Numbered from the stretch's first letter, positions 36,809 to 50,172 are shown. The stretch is DNA of 64,000 nucleotides from Agapanthus africanus (GCA_030015575.1 JASDDO010000026.1:453011096-453075095); one strand, 5' to 3'. Notes: generated by a model from the sequence alone, not told the origin. Made by a program: numbers and translations.

Positions 36809-37323
36809 AACTTGCTCTCTGTACATTTTTAAAAATTATGGATTTTTGTGAATTAAAAATATGCAGAAAACTCAGCAGGATTTTCTAAGAATTACTGTAC
36901 AAAACGGAACTTCTAATTCGATCCAATAGCCGCGGAACCGCGGCAATTGCGTGGCTACTGCGGCGGTTCCGCGGCCGTTTTGTCTCTTCTTCCATTTATT
37001 TTTCCACAGTAATTCCTATATTCTGGTGCTGTATTTTCTGGGAATTTTTAAATCTTACTCAAGAGTTGAGTTTTCTGGGTTGTATTGGGAGTTCGGAGCT
37101 TCGATCGGACTGTCTAATTTTGTCGGTGTTTTTTTCCGGGTAATTTTAGAATATGTTAAAAAGTTCGACCGGATATAAATACCCACTTATTCCCCTGCCG
37201 GAAAATTTCCAATTGTTGGACTTTTTCGTAGTTTAATGACGTTCTAAGTAGTGCAAGTAACGCGATGGTCCCTCTAGAAGACAACAAACCTTAACTCGAT
37301 TATGTGATCGTCTTGAACTGCCC
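36809..37323 (+). other. Element B leader, first part
   Basis: It carries the GC-rich double dyad GCCGCGGAACCGCGGC ... GCGGCGGTTCCGCGGCC (36929-36976). It is cut at 37323 by C after the bases TGCCC. It continues at 47620. Confidence 0.8.
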
Positions 37324-39511
37324 TGTAGGGTTCCTAGGCACTCTTGTGAAGGTTCAAAAGGCATCAAACATGCCCGGATTAAATTTTAGACGTGCCGAAC
37401 AACCCAAAGCCGGGATCTTTGCTAGATTATTAGGGTTTAACATGCATTAAGATAACTTTTATCTAAGTGTGAGGGATTACAACCTTTGTAGTCCGCTCCT
37501 TCACTTCACAAGCTCCGAGTAGAAGTCCCTTTGCCGCGATCCACGATCTCCCGGACTCATGAGAGGCTCCACGACTCGAACGATCCATACTAGCTCGAAG
37601 TATTCCAAATCTCCGATGATCTACCTTGAAGTTGCTTCGACTCAAGCTTTCTCACTCAAAAGAGTAGAACACACTAATCCCATGGGCTAGATGAGATGAG
37701 GATGAGAGAGTAGTGATTTTGCTTTCTTTTTAAATCATTTTCTCAATTTTTATCAACACTTTAGGATTTTCAAGAGAGCTTATCAAGAGAGAAGAAGAAG
37801 CTAATGGAAAATATATTCCTTAGATAAATCCTTTTGTGATGAATAGAATATAAACCATATGATTGAATTATTAACCATGGTCAAGGATGAGTGGCTAAAA
37901 AAGAGTAGAGAATAAACTAGGGTTAGGGTTTGGTTGAGTTAAGAATGTGTGATCAACAAATATCTTAAACATGACAAAAGAATAAAGCTTCTAGAATGTG
38001 CATGAAGCTACTAACCCAAATCAAACCCTAACCTCAATTAATCATCCTTAAACATGTTTAACAATTAATCATATCATGTCACAATAATATATATCACATA
38101 TATATCATATATTTGCAACAAAAGAAAATAATACAATTAACATATATCGCATATATATCAATGTATCATCCACTGAGAAAATGAAAAAATAAAGTGAGCC
38201 AATATTAGATAATGTAATAATATATCATATATATTATTATACATTAAATCATCGAATCAACACTTGATCCGACGATCCGGCTATATCGAATATAACCGAC
38301 TAATATATCATGTACCGATTCATCGAATCAACACTTGATCCGATGACCCGGTTCATATCCATATATCGCGAGAATATAATACGGTATCCCATATCGTATT
38401 ATTCACGCTCCTGCGCATATCACATATGTGCCACTACTCCGTTTCGCCTGAGCCAAGAAACCTCTGTGTAGGACTCTAAAGAATCGTCAATACGCCGGTA
38501 GCAGGTGATGATCATATCAAACACCCACAAGCTGCAAGCGGTCAGCTAAACGTAACAGCCACCCAGGTATTGAGTGATCAGAAGATCAACAAGCTAGCCT
38601 GTGCGTTCTCCTGTGAATCCGATCAGTAACACTCCCGTACAGTCCGGTCTGTTCGTCTGATATGTCGCATATCAAGTCTAGGGGTGGTATACGTCAGACC
38701 CCAGTAACCGATAAGTCGTGTCGATGTATGGCTCATAACGGGTCGAGAAACTACTAGTAACACTTACCAGTAAATCTCTATATCAGCCCTGGCCAGGGAC
38801 TTCCAGTTATAGCCAATCGAACACAGCACAACATCAACTCCCTATACCGGGAGAGACGAATCCCCTCCTATCGCTCATTGCCTCCATGTGATTCGGGACT
38901 GTACCCAAAAGCCACCGTTTTGCACACCCTCTTGGACGTGGTAAGGTGGAAATCAAAGCACAGTGGGAATCACATAAGACTCTATGACGATCTCGGGTCT
39001 ACAGACTACCCTGTACCAGTGTCACCGGAGAACTGCCATCTGACGTGTGGTATAGCACCATCTGGGAGTTCTCGGCGAGTCCGTCCAGTGTACCCAGTCT
39101 TTACTGAGCACCCGTATACCATCCTTGATGTCCAACACCGATGGATATGGGATCATCCATCGCCCATCATATGGGTCAAGATGCGTATACGCTAGTCTAC
39201 TCTGGTGTATCGATGCCCTGTCTCGATATACCCTCGACTAGGAACAGTTATAGGATGTACTCATCGACTACCGCGGCCCCACTAGTATGATCTCATCATA
39301 GTCCCAGTAGTCGAGTACAGATCCTAAGGGCTTTATCAACATGTGAGAGTAAAACAGTAAACCAATACAAGTCAACATGTTAAGATAAAGTGAAACCAAA
39401 TAGCATACTATCATGACGAGCAAGAAAGTCATCTCTATATATAACCAAGCATCCATTATAATATACATCATATGTACAACAATGGCCTCTAGGGCATATA
39501 CATAACTAACA
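37324..39511 (-). repeat. Element C 3' LTR (2188 bp)
   Basis: It begins (plus strand) TGTAGGGTTCCTAGG and ends ATACATAACTAACA. The polypurine tract on its inner side marks it as the 3' LTR of a minus-strand element. The 105-codon plus-strand frame at 38878 is antisense LTR sequence. Confidence 0.93.
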
Positions 39512-39523
39512 ATCTCCCACTTG
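39512..39523 (-). other. Polypurine tract of element C
   Basis: ATCTCCCACTTG on the plus strand is CAAGTGGGAGAT in element orientation. It abuts the 3' LTR, as in A, B and D. Confidence 0.85.
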
Positions 39524-39525
39524 CA

Positions 39526-42225
39526 CTAAGGCCAGCTGCTGTAGTATCTCATACCTAGCATCCCGAATAATCTCTCAAACTGTATCTGGGGAATAGCCTT
39601 CGTGAATGGATCCGCAGTGTTGTCCTTCGTATCTACTCTCCTGACCTCGATCTCCCGGCGATCAACTATCTCCCTGATCAGGTGATACCGCCTCAGAATA
39701 TGTCTGGACTTTTGATGGGATCTGGGTTCCTTGGCCAATGCCACAGCTCCATTGTTATCGCAATACAGAGGTATTGGATGCTTAATGGATGGAACCACTC
39801 CAAGTTCAGTAATGAACTTCTTGATCCAGATAGCCTCTTTGGCAGCATCGTTGGCAGCGATGTATTCAGCCTTCATCGTTGAGTCTGCAACGGTATCCTG
39901 TTTGGAACTCTTCCAACATACCGCCCCTCCATTGAGGGTAAAGACAAAACCCGAATGCGACTTAGAGTCGTCCTTATCACTTTGGAAGCTGGAATCGGTA
40001 AAGGACTCCACCTGGAGTTCTCCGTTACCATACACCAAGAACATCTCCTTAGTCCTTCGCAAGTACTTGAGAATGTTCTTCACAGCTGTCCAGTGACTCT
40101 CTCCAGGATCTGCTTGATACCGACTCACTACACTTAGTGAGTATGCTACATCGGGTCTGGTACACAGCATCGCATACATGATAGAGCCTACTGCCGAAGC
40201 ATAGGGTATCCCTTGCATGCGAGCTCTCTCCAAATCAGTCTTGGGAGACATCTCTTTGGAGAGAGTGAGTCCAGAGATCGTGGGCTGATTCCCACGTTTG
40301 GATTCTTCCATACTAAACCTCTTTAGTATGGTGTCAATGTACCTGGATTGGGACAATCCCAGTATCCGTTTAGATCTATCTCTATAGATCATGATTCCCA
40401 ATATGCAGGAGGCATCACCTAGATCTTTCATTGAGAATCTTTGTGATAAGAAGAGCTTGACTGATTGCAGCATAGGAATATCATTTCCTATCAAGAGTAT
40501 GTCATCCACGTACAATACGAGGAAGACAACCTTACCGTCTGCCACCTTCTTATAGATACAAGGTTCATCTATATTTTTGATGAAGTCAAACTCTTTGACT
40601 ACAACATCAAAGCAGATGTTCCAACTCCGCGATGCTTGTTTTAACCCATAAATGGATTTAAGCAGCTTGCACACCTTTCCGCTGCTCCCACTATCTACGA
40701 AGCCCTCTGGCTGAGTCATGTACACGCACTCTTCTAAATCACCGTTTAGAAAGGCGGTCTTAACATCCATTTGCCAGATTTCATAGTCATGGTATGCAGC
40801 AATGGCAAGTAAGATCCGGATGGACTTAAGCATAGCCACTGGAGAAAAGGTTTCGTCATAGTCCACACCTGGACGTTGACGAAAACCCTTTGCTACAAGT
40901 CTAGCTTTGAAAGTCTCAACTTTTCCATCTACACCAAATTTCTTTTTAAAGATCCACTTGCTCCCAATGGGTTTTACCCCTTCAGGAGCATTTTCCAAAG
41001 TCCATACTTTGTTGGTGTACATGGATTCCATCTCAGATCGCATTGCATCCAGCCATTTCACAGAGTCACCACTCGTGATGGCCTGCTCGAAACTAGTTGG
41101 GTCATCATCATCCATGATGCAGTCCTCGCTTCCACCATCAATGAGAAAGCCGTAGTATCTCTCAGGTGGACGAGAAACCCTACTAGATCGGCGGAGAGGC
41201 TGGGGTTCGTCGGGTACTACTGAATCCTCTGGTTCCACTAAATCTTCAGTTGCAGTTTGTGTTGCTGGAACTTCTTCCAGTTCTACCTCTTCGCCACTAA
41301 TTTCTTTTGTAAGAAATTCCTTTTCTAAAAAGGTGGCATGTCGAGAAACAAACCCCTTTTGTTCCTCGCGATGGTAGAAAAGATATCCATGTGAATGTTT
41401 GGGATATCCCACAAACTTGCATAGAACTGACCGTGCCTCGAGTTTGTCTGGATTTTGCCTTTTGACATAGGCCGGACAACCCCATATCTTAACTCGTTTA
41501 AGACATGGTCTCTTCCCACTCCATATCTCATATGGTGTGGTAGGTACAGATTTAGTTGGAACTTGATTCAATAGGTATGCTGCTGTCTCCAGTGCATGCC
41601 CCCAGAAGGAAATAGGTAACTCAGCTGTACTCATCATAGAGCGCACCATATCTAATAAGGTGCGATTCCTTCGTTCCGATACACCGTTGTGCTGTGGTGT
41701 ATAAGGAGGAGTAAGCTGAGAGAGAATCCCATTCTCTTTTAGATAATCTAGGAACTCACTGCTTAAGTATTCACCTCCTCGATCAGATCGAAGAATCTTA
41801 ATACTCTTGCCCGTTTGATTCTCTACTTCGTGCTTATATTCTCTGAATTTCTCAAAAGCTTCAGACTTGTGTTTCATCAGGAACACATATCCGAATCTTG
41901 AGAGATCGTCAGTGAATGTAATGAAGTAGGAAGAACCGTTCCTGGCACGCGTAGACATGGGACCGCATACATCACTATGTACCAGTCCTAAGAGTTCGGT
42001 AACTCTTTCTCCGTGTCCACTAAACGGAGCTTTGGTCATTTTTCCTTTGAGACATGAATGGCAAGTATCATAAGATGATAATTCGAACGAATTCAAATAA
42101 CCATCTTTATGTAACTTAGCCAGTCGTGTCGCATTGATATGACCAAGTCTACAATGCCACAAGTAGGATTCGTTCATATCTGAACTTTTCCTCTTGTGTG
42201 TGTTTTGTATATTCAGAACTGTATT
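39526..42225 (-). CDS. Element C pol, downstream of the amber codon: integrase, reverse transcriptase, RNase H
   Basis: There are 899 open codons in frame with the segment at 42226-42768. The first ATG after the stop is at 42177. The order is pre-integrase zinc motif ([10 protein letters not shown]), then the integrase core with [19 protein letters not shown] and [12 protein letters not shown] follows with [11 protein letters not shown] and [11 protein letters not shown], and RNase H with [14 protein letters not shown] and [14 protein letters not shown]. All catalytic residues I can identify are present. It would copy and integrate element DNA. Translation from 42177 alone would lack protease. 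Normal synthesis would need readthrough of the amber codon. It is very similar in length and sequence to the matching part of D. Confidence 0.9.
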   Translation of the reverse strand, partial: NTVLNIQNTHKRKSSDMNESYLWHCRLGHINATRLAKLHKDGYLNSFELSSYDTCHSCLKGKMTKAPFSGHGERVTELLGLVHSDVCGPMSTRARNGSSYFITFTDDLSRFGYVFLMKHKSEAFEKFREYKHEVENQTGKSIKILRSDRGGEYLSSEFLDYLKENGILSQLTPPYTPQHNGVSERRNRTLLDMVRSMMSTAELPISFWGHALETAAYLLNQVPTKSVPTTPYEIWSGKRPCLKRVKIWGCPAYVKRQNPDKLEARSVLCKFVGYPKHSHGYLFYHREEQKGFVSRHATFLEKEFLTKEISGEEVELEEVPATQTATEDLVEPEDSVVPDEPQPLRRSSRVSRPPERYYGFLIDGGSEDCIMDDDDPTSFEQAITSGDSVKWLDAMRSEMESMYTNKVWTLENAPEGVKPIGSKWIFKKKFGVDGKVETFKARLVAKGFRQRPGVDYDETFSPVAMLKSIRILLAIAAYHDYEIWQMDVKTAFLNGDLEECVYMTQPEGFVDSGSSGKVCKLLKSIYGLKQASRSWNICFDVVVKEFDFIKNIDEPCIYKKVADGKVVFLVLYVDDILLIGNDIPMLQSVKLFLSQRFSMKDLGDASCILGIMIYRDRSKRILGLSQSRYIDTILKRFSMEESKRGNQPTISGLTLSKEMSPKTDLERARMQGIPYASAVGSIMYAMLCTRPDVAYSLSVVSRYQADPGESHWTAVKNILKYLRRTKEMFLVYGNGELQVESFTDSSFQSDKDDSKSHSGFVFTLNGGAVCWKSSKQDTVADSTMKAEYIAANDAAKEAIWIKKFITELGVVPSIKHPIPLYCDNNGAVALAKEPRSHQKSRHILRRYHLIREIVDRREIEVRRVDTKDNTADPFTKAIPQIQFERLFGMLGMRYYSSWP

Positions 42226-42768
42226 CTAATTTAGAATGAATATGCCATTATGTAACGAGCCTGATGCAATCAACTTTTGATTTAGGAATATGTTCATAAC
42301 ATTATCCTGTACTACAAAATTATATCCCTCTTTACTCAATAAAGAAACTGATATAATGTTGCACATCATGTTCGGTATATAATAGCACTCATTTAGAATC
42401 AGTGTATTACGACTTGGTAATACAAGGTGATATTCGCCAACAGCTTTGGCTACAATACTCGCACCGTTCCCTACTTGAACGGAATGATCACATTTTCCCA
42501 GTTCTCTACCTTTACGTAGCCCATGTAACTGTTTACATATGTGGGATCCTGATCCGGTATCTAATACCCAGGACGTAGGGTGAACTGAGAAACAGTTCTC
42601 AATAACTAACACACCCGAAGAAGATGCATCAACATGCATGTTCTTTTGGGCGGCGTGAGAATCCAGATATTCTCCTGTTTCCTGTTCAATCTTATAACTC
42701 TTATAAGAAAGAACGGGTCCAACATTCCCTAGCTCAGTACAATAATTAGGTTTAGTCAATACATCCAT
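42226..42768 (-). CDS. Element C short frame: unknown N-terminal segment plus aspartic protease, ended by amber codon
   Basis: The first ATG is at 42768 (MDVLTKPNYC). About 45 residues of unknown origin lead into the sequence that in D follows the zinc knuckle (GVLVIENC), then the protease with DTGSGSHIC. It ends at TAG 42226-42228, where D has CAA (Gln). The frame continues without shift into the integrase part. The segment replaces the entire gag of D (about 850 bp there, about 150 bp here). The same replacement is found in A and B, so it is an inherited feature of this family. Confidence 0.85.
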   Translation of the reverse strand: MDVLTKPNYCTELGNVGPVLSYKSYKIEQETGEYLDSHAAQKNMHVDASSSGVLVIENCFSVHPTSWVLDTGSGSHICKQLHGLRKGRELGKCDHSVQVGNGASIVAKAVGEYHLVLPSRNTLILNECYYIPNMMCNIISVSLLSKEGYNFVVQDNVMNIFLNQKLIASGSLHNGIFILN

Positions 42769-45412
42769 ATTATTATCTTGATTATGGCCTGAAATGGTCG
42801 CTACCTGGAGAGAGAGAGAAGAAAACACTTTAGCGTATGCTCTTGCAAGATTAGATTGGTTATTATCTTATCTAATCAGGATGTCTCCCACTGTTTTTAT
42901 CAAATCTACCTTAAAACCCTAAAAGGTAAGATTAGCCGGGATTAATTACACCTTACAATTTCGTCAATCTTTCTGCCAGATCAGTGTCGGTACTTTGAGG
43001 GAGGTTCCCCGTGCTCTCGCACGGACCTAATTAATGTAAACCTCATTTTCCCAGAGGCGTAACCTCGTTAACACTTTTCTAGACACCTACTTGAATGACT
43101 AATTGTCCTGTGTAAAACTCTCCCAGGAGTAACACTTACTCGCAGTGGGTATCGGGATCCAACTATCTCATAGGAGGTATGCAATCTCATTGCAAATTTC
43201 AACACTTGAAATTCCCGATAATGCTTTTGCCCCTAACCCCTATGACCTTGACAAAGGCCAACAAACCATAGGAAGCTAGTCAAGTTCAACCCGTCATTTC
43301 TTGATTGAAATTAAACCCACCCGCACGACCCTTGACAAAGGCCAACAAGGTCGTACGAATACCCTAATCCAATCACATCATATGTTTAAACAGATAAGTA
43401 CCAGTTAGCTACCGCACACTACGCCTTGACAAAGGCCAACAAACGCAGCACGAATACTAAATAGTCTTTATCTGAAATGACGGAGGGCTACGCAGGTTTT
43501 TCAGAAAACCCTGAGCGTAATGAACTTCATATCGTCGTAGAATCGAGTAGTTTTTGAAAAAGGAGTGTTTTTGAGGCTTTTCTTAGTTTCGCTAAAGGGG
43601 TCACTCCCGGTGAAGGGATCGTCGGCCCTTTCCTCATCGAATAAGGTGCAGGATATATCATATATACCGCTGTGCAAAGCAAAACACTAAAAGCAATCAA
43701 AAAGACAAACCGAGTTTTGTAGCATCTGCCAGTTTTGCTAAAGGAGTCACTCCCGGTAAAGGGATCTCGGTCCTTTCCTCATCGAATAAGGTGCAGGATA
43801 TATCGTATATATCACTGTGCAAAGCAAAACTGTAGCTACCCCTTTTATAAAGTTTTGATTCTACAACATCTTTAGGTTTCTTTTCTTTTATTAATCTCAT
43901 TAATAAAAATCCCATCAGCTTATGCTTCCTAAGCATCACAGAAGAAACAAAAGCAGTAATATTTATATATCAGCATATATATATAGTATAAGCATTCGTC
44001 TCAGGCAGTAATATGATCTCATCACAGAACATTGCAGCAGAAGAACATATATGAAATATTGGATATACTAGGACGTCCGTGTTTTCAATACGAGCCTGTA
44101 TAAAACACAGATTCCACGGTCGCGACGAATAGCCAAACCCACATCCCAAGACCCCTACGAGAGCGGCAAGTAACACTGCCAATTCTAGGGTTAGGAGACC
44201 CGGTCTCGACTCCTCGAGATGGCCTCCCACTGGACCCTAGAACCCGGTTACTTGTGCTCCCCTCCTTGGGTCTACCTAATGCGGAAAAGTAAATAATATA
44301 CACTGGTGACAGCAACCGCAACCTGGAAGTGCCCCAAATAAAAGAATATTACATTACAAATGAATTTTACATGAATGAAAATAAAAACCCTCATCTCACA
44401 TAAAACCCCCGGCTATTCAGAACGCGACGATCCAATATAACATATCACAGCAACACATAATATCACATATCATCAACGTAAGTAAATATGCGCATCCCAA
44501 TTGTCGTTGAATCATATAGCAACGAAACCGGCGATATCACATATTACACTTACGGTCACAGAAAAGAAAGTGTAAAACTACAATATTTGGAATCCACAAT
44601 CACTTTAGACATCGTAAATCCGAAATATCACATACTCCGTATTTCATGCCTAACTCTATGAATTCCATATATTGTATCACATTCCAGATAAATAAACAGT
44701 ATTAAACTTTTCGAACGGATAATCAAACACCCAAAATTTCCTAAACTGCTCAACTCTTGAGCGGGGTTCAAATAATCCCAGAATATGTCACAGTACCGGT
44801 GATCCAGCCGTAGAAGGGTCAAGCCAACGCCTCACATGTGGCACGCCGTACTGCCCCAAACCCGAAGGTTCAAAAGGCAGTTCAAGACGGTCACATAATC
44901 GAGTTAAGGTTTGTTGTCTTCTAGAGGGTCCACCGCTTAACTTGTACAATTTTCCGAAAGATTTAAACCCGAATAAATTTCAACACTTGAAAATTTGCCG
45001 TACCGGGAAACAGTAAGTTAATGATATCCGTTCAAATAGTTTAACAGTTTCTAAATATCCGGAAAAAAATACGAATTTAAAATTTCCGATCGAGTCTACT
45101 ATTACAAAACAAACCCCAGAATAGTCAGCAAGTACCTACGGTCAATACCATGAAGCCACGTGTCCCAATCCTACAGTCAGGCCGCGGAACCGCCGCGATA
45201 TCCTTGTTCTTGCCGCGTTTCCGCGCTCGGTTGGTGGAATTGCGGCCACGTGTTTCATGGTAATTCTTAGAATTCCCTGCTGATTTTTTTACATATTTTT
45301 AGTTCTGAAAAATCCCAAAATTTAAAAAATTTCCAGAGAGGGGTCAAGTTTCGTCGTTTCGGGTCCGATCGGAGTTTTAACTTCGTAAACACATCGCCTA
45401 ATGCTCTAGCTA
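42769..45412 (-). other. Element C leader (untranslated), structured
   Basis: In element orientation it carries the GC-rich double dyad (45230-45180) and the duplicated ~146-bp block (around 43830-43590). The three spaced hairpins have apices at 43440-43424, 43346-43330 and 43262-43246. The pyrimidine tract plus CAG ends at 42805. The CCGTTAG hairpin region of A and B is deleted here. Confidence 0.75.
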
Positions 45413-45425
45413 GGCTTTGATACCA
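45413..45425 (-). other. Primer-binding site of element C
   Basis: It reads TGGTATCAAAGCC on the minus strand, one base different from the TGGTATCAGAGCC of A, D and E. It still fits initiator tRNA-Met with a mismatch. Confidence 0.82.
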
Positions 45426-45426
45426 C

Positions 45427-47614
45427 TGTAGGGTTCCTAGGCACTCTTGTGAAGGTTCAAAAGGCATCAAACATGCCCGGATTAAATTTTAGACGTGCCG
45501 AACAACCCAAAGCCGGGATCTTTGCTAGATTATTAGGGTTTAACATGCATTAAGATAACTTTTATCTAAGTGTGAGGGATTACAACCTTTGTAGTCCGCT
45601 CCTTCACTTCACAAGCTCCGAGTAGAAGTCCCTTTGCCGCGATCCATGATCTCCCGGACTCATGAGAGGCTCCACGACTCGAACGATCCATGCTAGCTCG
45701 AAGTATTCCAAATCTCCGATGATCTACCTTGAAGTTGCTTCGACTCAAGCTTTCTCACTCAAAAGAGTAGAACACACTAATCCCATGGGCTAGATGAGAT
45801 GAGGATGAGAGAGTAGTGATTTTTCTTTCTTTTTAAATCATTTTCTCAATTTTTATCATCACTTTAGGATTTTCAAGAGAGCTTATCAAGAGAGAAGAAG
45901 AAGCTAATGGAAAATATATTCCTTAGATAAATCCTTTTGTGATGAATAGAATATAAACCATATGATTGAATTATTAACCATGGTCAAGGATGAGCGGCTA
46001 AAAAAGAGTAGAGAATAAACTAGGGTTAGGGTTTGGTTGAGTTAAGAATGTGTGATCAACAAATATCTTAAACATGACAAAAGAATAAAGCTTCTAGAAT
46101 GTGCATGAAGCTACTAACCCAAATCAAACCCTAACCTCAATTAATCATCCTTAAACATGTTTAACAATTAATCATATCATGTCACAATAATATATATCAC
46201 ATATATATCATATATTTGCAACAAAAGAAAATAATACAATTAACATATATCGCATATATATCAATGTATCATCCACTGAGAAAATGAAATATTAAAGTGA
46301 GCCAATATTAGATAATGTAATAATATATCATATATATTATTATACATTAAATCATCGAATCAACACTTGATCCGACGATCCGGCTATATCGAATATAACC
46401 GACTAATATATCATGTACCGATTCATCGAATCAACACTTGATCCGATGACCCGGTTCATATCCATATATCGCGAGAATATAATACGGTATCCCATATCGC
46501 ATTATTCACGCTCCTGCGCATATCACATATGTGCCACTACTCCGTTTCGCCTGAGCCAAGAAACCTCTGTGTAGGACTCTAAAGAATCGTCAATACGCCG
46601 GTAGCAGGTGATGATCATATCAAACACCCACAAGCTGCAAGCGGTCAGCTAAACGTAACAGCCACCCAGGTATTGAGCGATCAGAAGATCAACAAGCTAG
46701 CCTGTGCGTTCTCCTGTGAATCCGATCAGTAACACTCCCGTACAGTCCGGTCTGTTCGTCTGATATGTCGCATATCAAGTCTAGGGGTGGTATACGTCAG
46801 ACCCCAGTAACCGATAAGTCGTGTCGATGTATGGCTCATAACGGGTCGAGAAACTACTAGTAACACTTACCAGTAAATCTCTATATCAGCCCTGGCCAGG
46901 GACTTCCAGTTATAGCCAATCGAACACAGCACAACATCAACTCCCTATACCGGGAGAGACGAATCCCCTCCTATCGCTCATTGCCTCCATGTGATTCGGG
47001 ACTGTACCCAAAAGACACCGTTTTGCACGCCCTCTTGGACGTGGTAAGGTGGAAATCAAAGCACAGTGGGAATCACACAAGACTCTATGACGATCTCGGG
47101 TCTACAGACTACCCTGTACCAGTGTCACCGGAGAACTGCCATCTGACGTGTGGTATAGCACCATCTGGGAGTTCTCGGCGAGTCCGTCCAGTGTACCCAG
47201 TCTTTACTGAGCACCCGTATACCATCCTTGATGTCCAACACCGATGGATATGGGATCATCCATCGCCCATCATATGGGTCAAGATGCGTATACGCTAGTC
47301 TACTCTGGTGTATCGATGCCCTGTCTCGATATACCCTCGACTAGGAACAGTTATAGGATGTACTCATCGACTACCGCGGCCCCACTAGTATGATCTCATC
47401 ATAGTCCCAGTAGTCGAGTACAGATCCTAAGGGCTTTATCAACATGTGAGAGTAAAACAGTAAACCAATACAAGTCAACATGTTAAGATAAAGTGAAACC
47501 AAATAGCATACTATCATGACGAGCAAGAAAGTCATCTTTATATATAACCAAGCATCCATTATAATATACATCATATGTACAACAATGGCCTCTAGGGCAT
47601 ATACATAACTAACA
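45427..47614 (-). repeat. Element C 5' LTR (2188 bp)
   Basis: It is the same length as the 3' LTR. The few differences, for example near 45647, 46504 and 47015, are nearly all single substitutions. The TSD copy TGCCC follows at 47615-47619. Confidence 0.93.
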
Positions 47615-47619
47615 TGCCC

Positions 47620-50172
47620 TTTGAACCTTAGGGTTTGGGGCAGTACGGCGTGCCACATGTGAGGCGTTGGCTTGACCCTTCTACGGCTGGACCGTTGGTA
47701 CTGAGGCATGAAGTGAATGTCTTTGAACCTATTTCATGTGTTGAGCTGTTTCGGGAAAACTTGGGTGTTCGATTGTTCGATCGGAAAGTTTAACATTTTC
47801 TATCTTATCCGGAATGTGATACAATAATTGGAATTCACAAATAGTTATGAGATATCTAATATGAATGTTATAAACATAGCAGTTTAGTCTCACTTGATCG
47901 GTTGCCACGGAATTTTGATGTGATCAAAATTCCGTCGCAATCACGTAGTGTAAGCGAATACTCGCCGGGTAAACTTAATAGACAGCCTCGCCCCATAGCC
48001 CCGACCAAGTGACTGTAGGAGAACCCCGTCGCCGAAAGCATCCGTTCGGGTGCTCGCGGCAGCGGTGTTCCGCCTTGGTGCACTTCATCGACGGTGTCGG
48101 GGGTGCAGCTGCCTAATAAAGTTTGCGACGAGCATTTGATCAGAATGTCGGGAATCCTGTTGAATTGCCCGACTTGATATTGAAAAGTGTTTTCGATAAA
48201 GAGACTAAAATACGGGGTTTATAATTGTTAGGCATGCGATGTCTAAGTATTTCATTTGATTAGGCATGCGATATCTGAAGAGGTTGCGGATTCCAACTGT
48301 TGTAGTTTTACACTTTCTTTTCTGTGACCGTAAGTGTAATATGTGATATCGCCGGTTTCGTTGCTATATGCCAACGACAATTGGGATACGCATGTTTACT
48401 TACGTTGATGACATGTGATGTTATGTGTTGCTGGATATGTTATATTGGATCGTCGTGTTTGAATAGCCGGGGTTTTTTATGTGAGATGAGTGTTTTTCTT
48501 TTTCATTCATGTAAGAACTTGTATGTAATATTCTTTTATTGGGGCACTTCCAGGTTGCAGAAGATGTCACCTTTTGTATATTATTTAATTTTCCGCACTA
48601 GGATAGACCCAAGGAGGGGAGCACAAGTAACCGGATTCTGGAGTCCTGTGGGAGACCAACTCGAGGAGTCGAGTCCGGGTCTCCTAACTCTAGAATTGGT
48701 AGGGTTGCTTGCCGCTCTCGTAGGGGTCTAGGGGTGTGGGTTTGGCTATTCATCGCGACCGTGGAATCCGTGTTTTATACTGGTTCGTATTGAAAATACG
48801 GACGTCCTAGTATATCCAATATTTCATATGTTTCTTCTGCTGCGATATCTGTGATGTGATCATGTGATGTTCTGTGATAGATACAGTATATAGTATATAT
48901 GATATATTATATATACGTTACTTATGTTTTACACCCGTACTAGCCCTGCCCCGCTCTGCCGTTAGTTACCTAACCTAACGGTGCATGAGGGGACATCGAG
49001 GAGAATGCGGATGGCATAAGTGTACGTCGTATTTATCAGTGATGTTTTGGTAACCTAAATGATGGGACTTCATTAATGAGATTAATGAAATAAAAGAAAC
49101 CTAAGATGTTGTAGAATCGAATTTCAAAAATAAAACAGGTAGCTACAGTTCTAGCTTTGCACAGCGGTATATATGATATATCCTGCACCTTATTCGATGA
49201 GGAAAGGACCGAGATCCCTTCTCCGGGAGTGACTCCTTTAGCAATAACTGGCAGATGCTACAACCCTCAGTTTGTCTTTTGATTGCTTCTATAGTTCTTG
49301 CTTTGCACAGTGATATATATGATATATCCCGCACCTCATTTGATGAGGAAAGGGCCGACGATCCCTTCACCGAGAGTGACCCCTTTAGCAAAACTAGAAA
49401 AGCATCAAAAACACTCCATTTCAAAATCATTTGATTCTATAACGATATCAAGTTCATTACGCAATAGGATTTCAGAAAAACCTGTCGTAGCCCTCCGTCA
49501 TTTCAGATAAGTACTAGTTAGTATTCGTGCTGCGGTAGTTTGGCCTCCGTCAAGGCGTAGTATACGGTAGCTAACTAGTGCTTATCTGCTAGCATATGAT
49601 GCGATTGGATTAGGGTATTCGTACGGCGTTGTTTGGCCACCGTCAAGGGTCGTACGGGTGGGTTTAATTCAATCAGGAAATGACGGGTTGAACTTGACTA
49701 GCGGACTATGGGTAGTTTGGCCTCCGTCAAGGTCATAGGACGCTAGGGGAAAAATATTATCGGGAATTTCAAGTGTTGAAATTTGCAATTAGATTGCATA
49801 CCTTCTATGAGATAGTTGGATCCCGATACCCACTGCGAGTAAGAGTTACTCCTAGGAGAGTTTTACACATTACAATTAGCCGATCAAGTAGGTGTCTAGA
49901 AAGGTGTTAACGAGGTTATGCCTCTGGGAAAACGAGGTTTACATTAATTAGATTCGTGCGAAAGCACGGGGGACCTCCCTCAAAGTACCGACACTGGCCT
50001 GGCTGAAAGATTGGCAAACTTGTAGTGTGTAATTAATCCCGGGTAGTCTTTCCTTTTAGGGTTTGAAGGAAGATTTGATAAAAACAGTGGGAGCCATCCT
50101 GATTAGATAAAATAATAACCATTCTATTCTTGCAAGAGCGCACGCCGAGTGTTTTCTTCTCTCTCTCTCCAG
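47620..50172 (+). other. Element B leader, second part
   Basis: It resumes exactly where A reads on (TTTGAACCTTAGGG). It holds the CCGTTAG/CTAACGG hairpin (about 48959-48981), the duplicated ~146-bp block (about 49150-49410) and the three spaced hairpins with apices at 49539-49555, 49632-49648 and 49716-49732. The pyrimidine tract and CAG end at 50172. No long open frame is present. Confidence 0.78.

Larger units (their letters stand above)
37324..47614 (-). mobile_element. Element C: Angela-type, gag-less with nearly intact pol (10291 bp)
   Basis: This is a minus-strand element with two 2188-bp LTRs, about 13 substitutions apart (about 0.6%). The TSD TGCCC is at 37319-37323 and 47615-47619, inside the B leader. 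It keeps a primer site, polypurine tract, a 2.6-kb leader and one long protease-integrase-RT-RNase H frame interrupted by a single amber codon. There is no gag or zinc knuckle. It should depend on Gag supplied by another element. Confidence 0.93.

Noticed and set aside
38878..39195. 105-codon open frame repeated at 46981-47298
   Set aside because: It is antisense within the two LTRs of C; the two copies are explained by LTR identity.
39682..41223. Several plus-strand open frames (for example 39731-40096 and 40876-41223)
   Set aside because: They are shadows on the strand opposite the element C pol, which has clear catalytic motifs.
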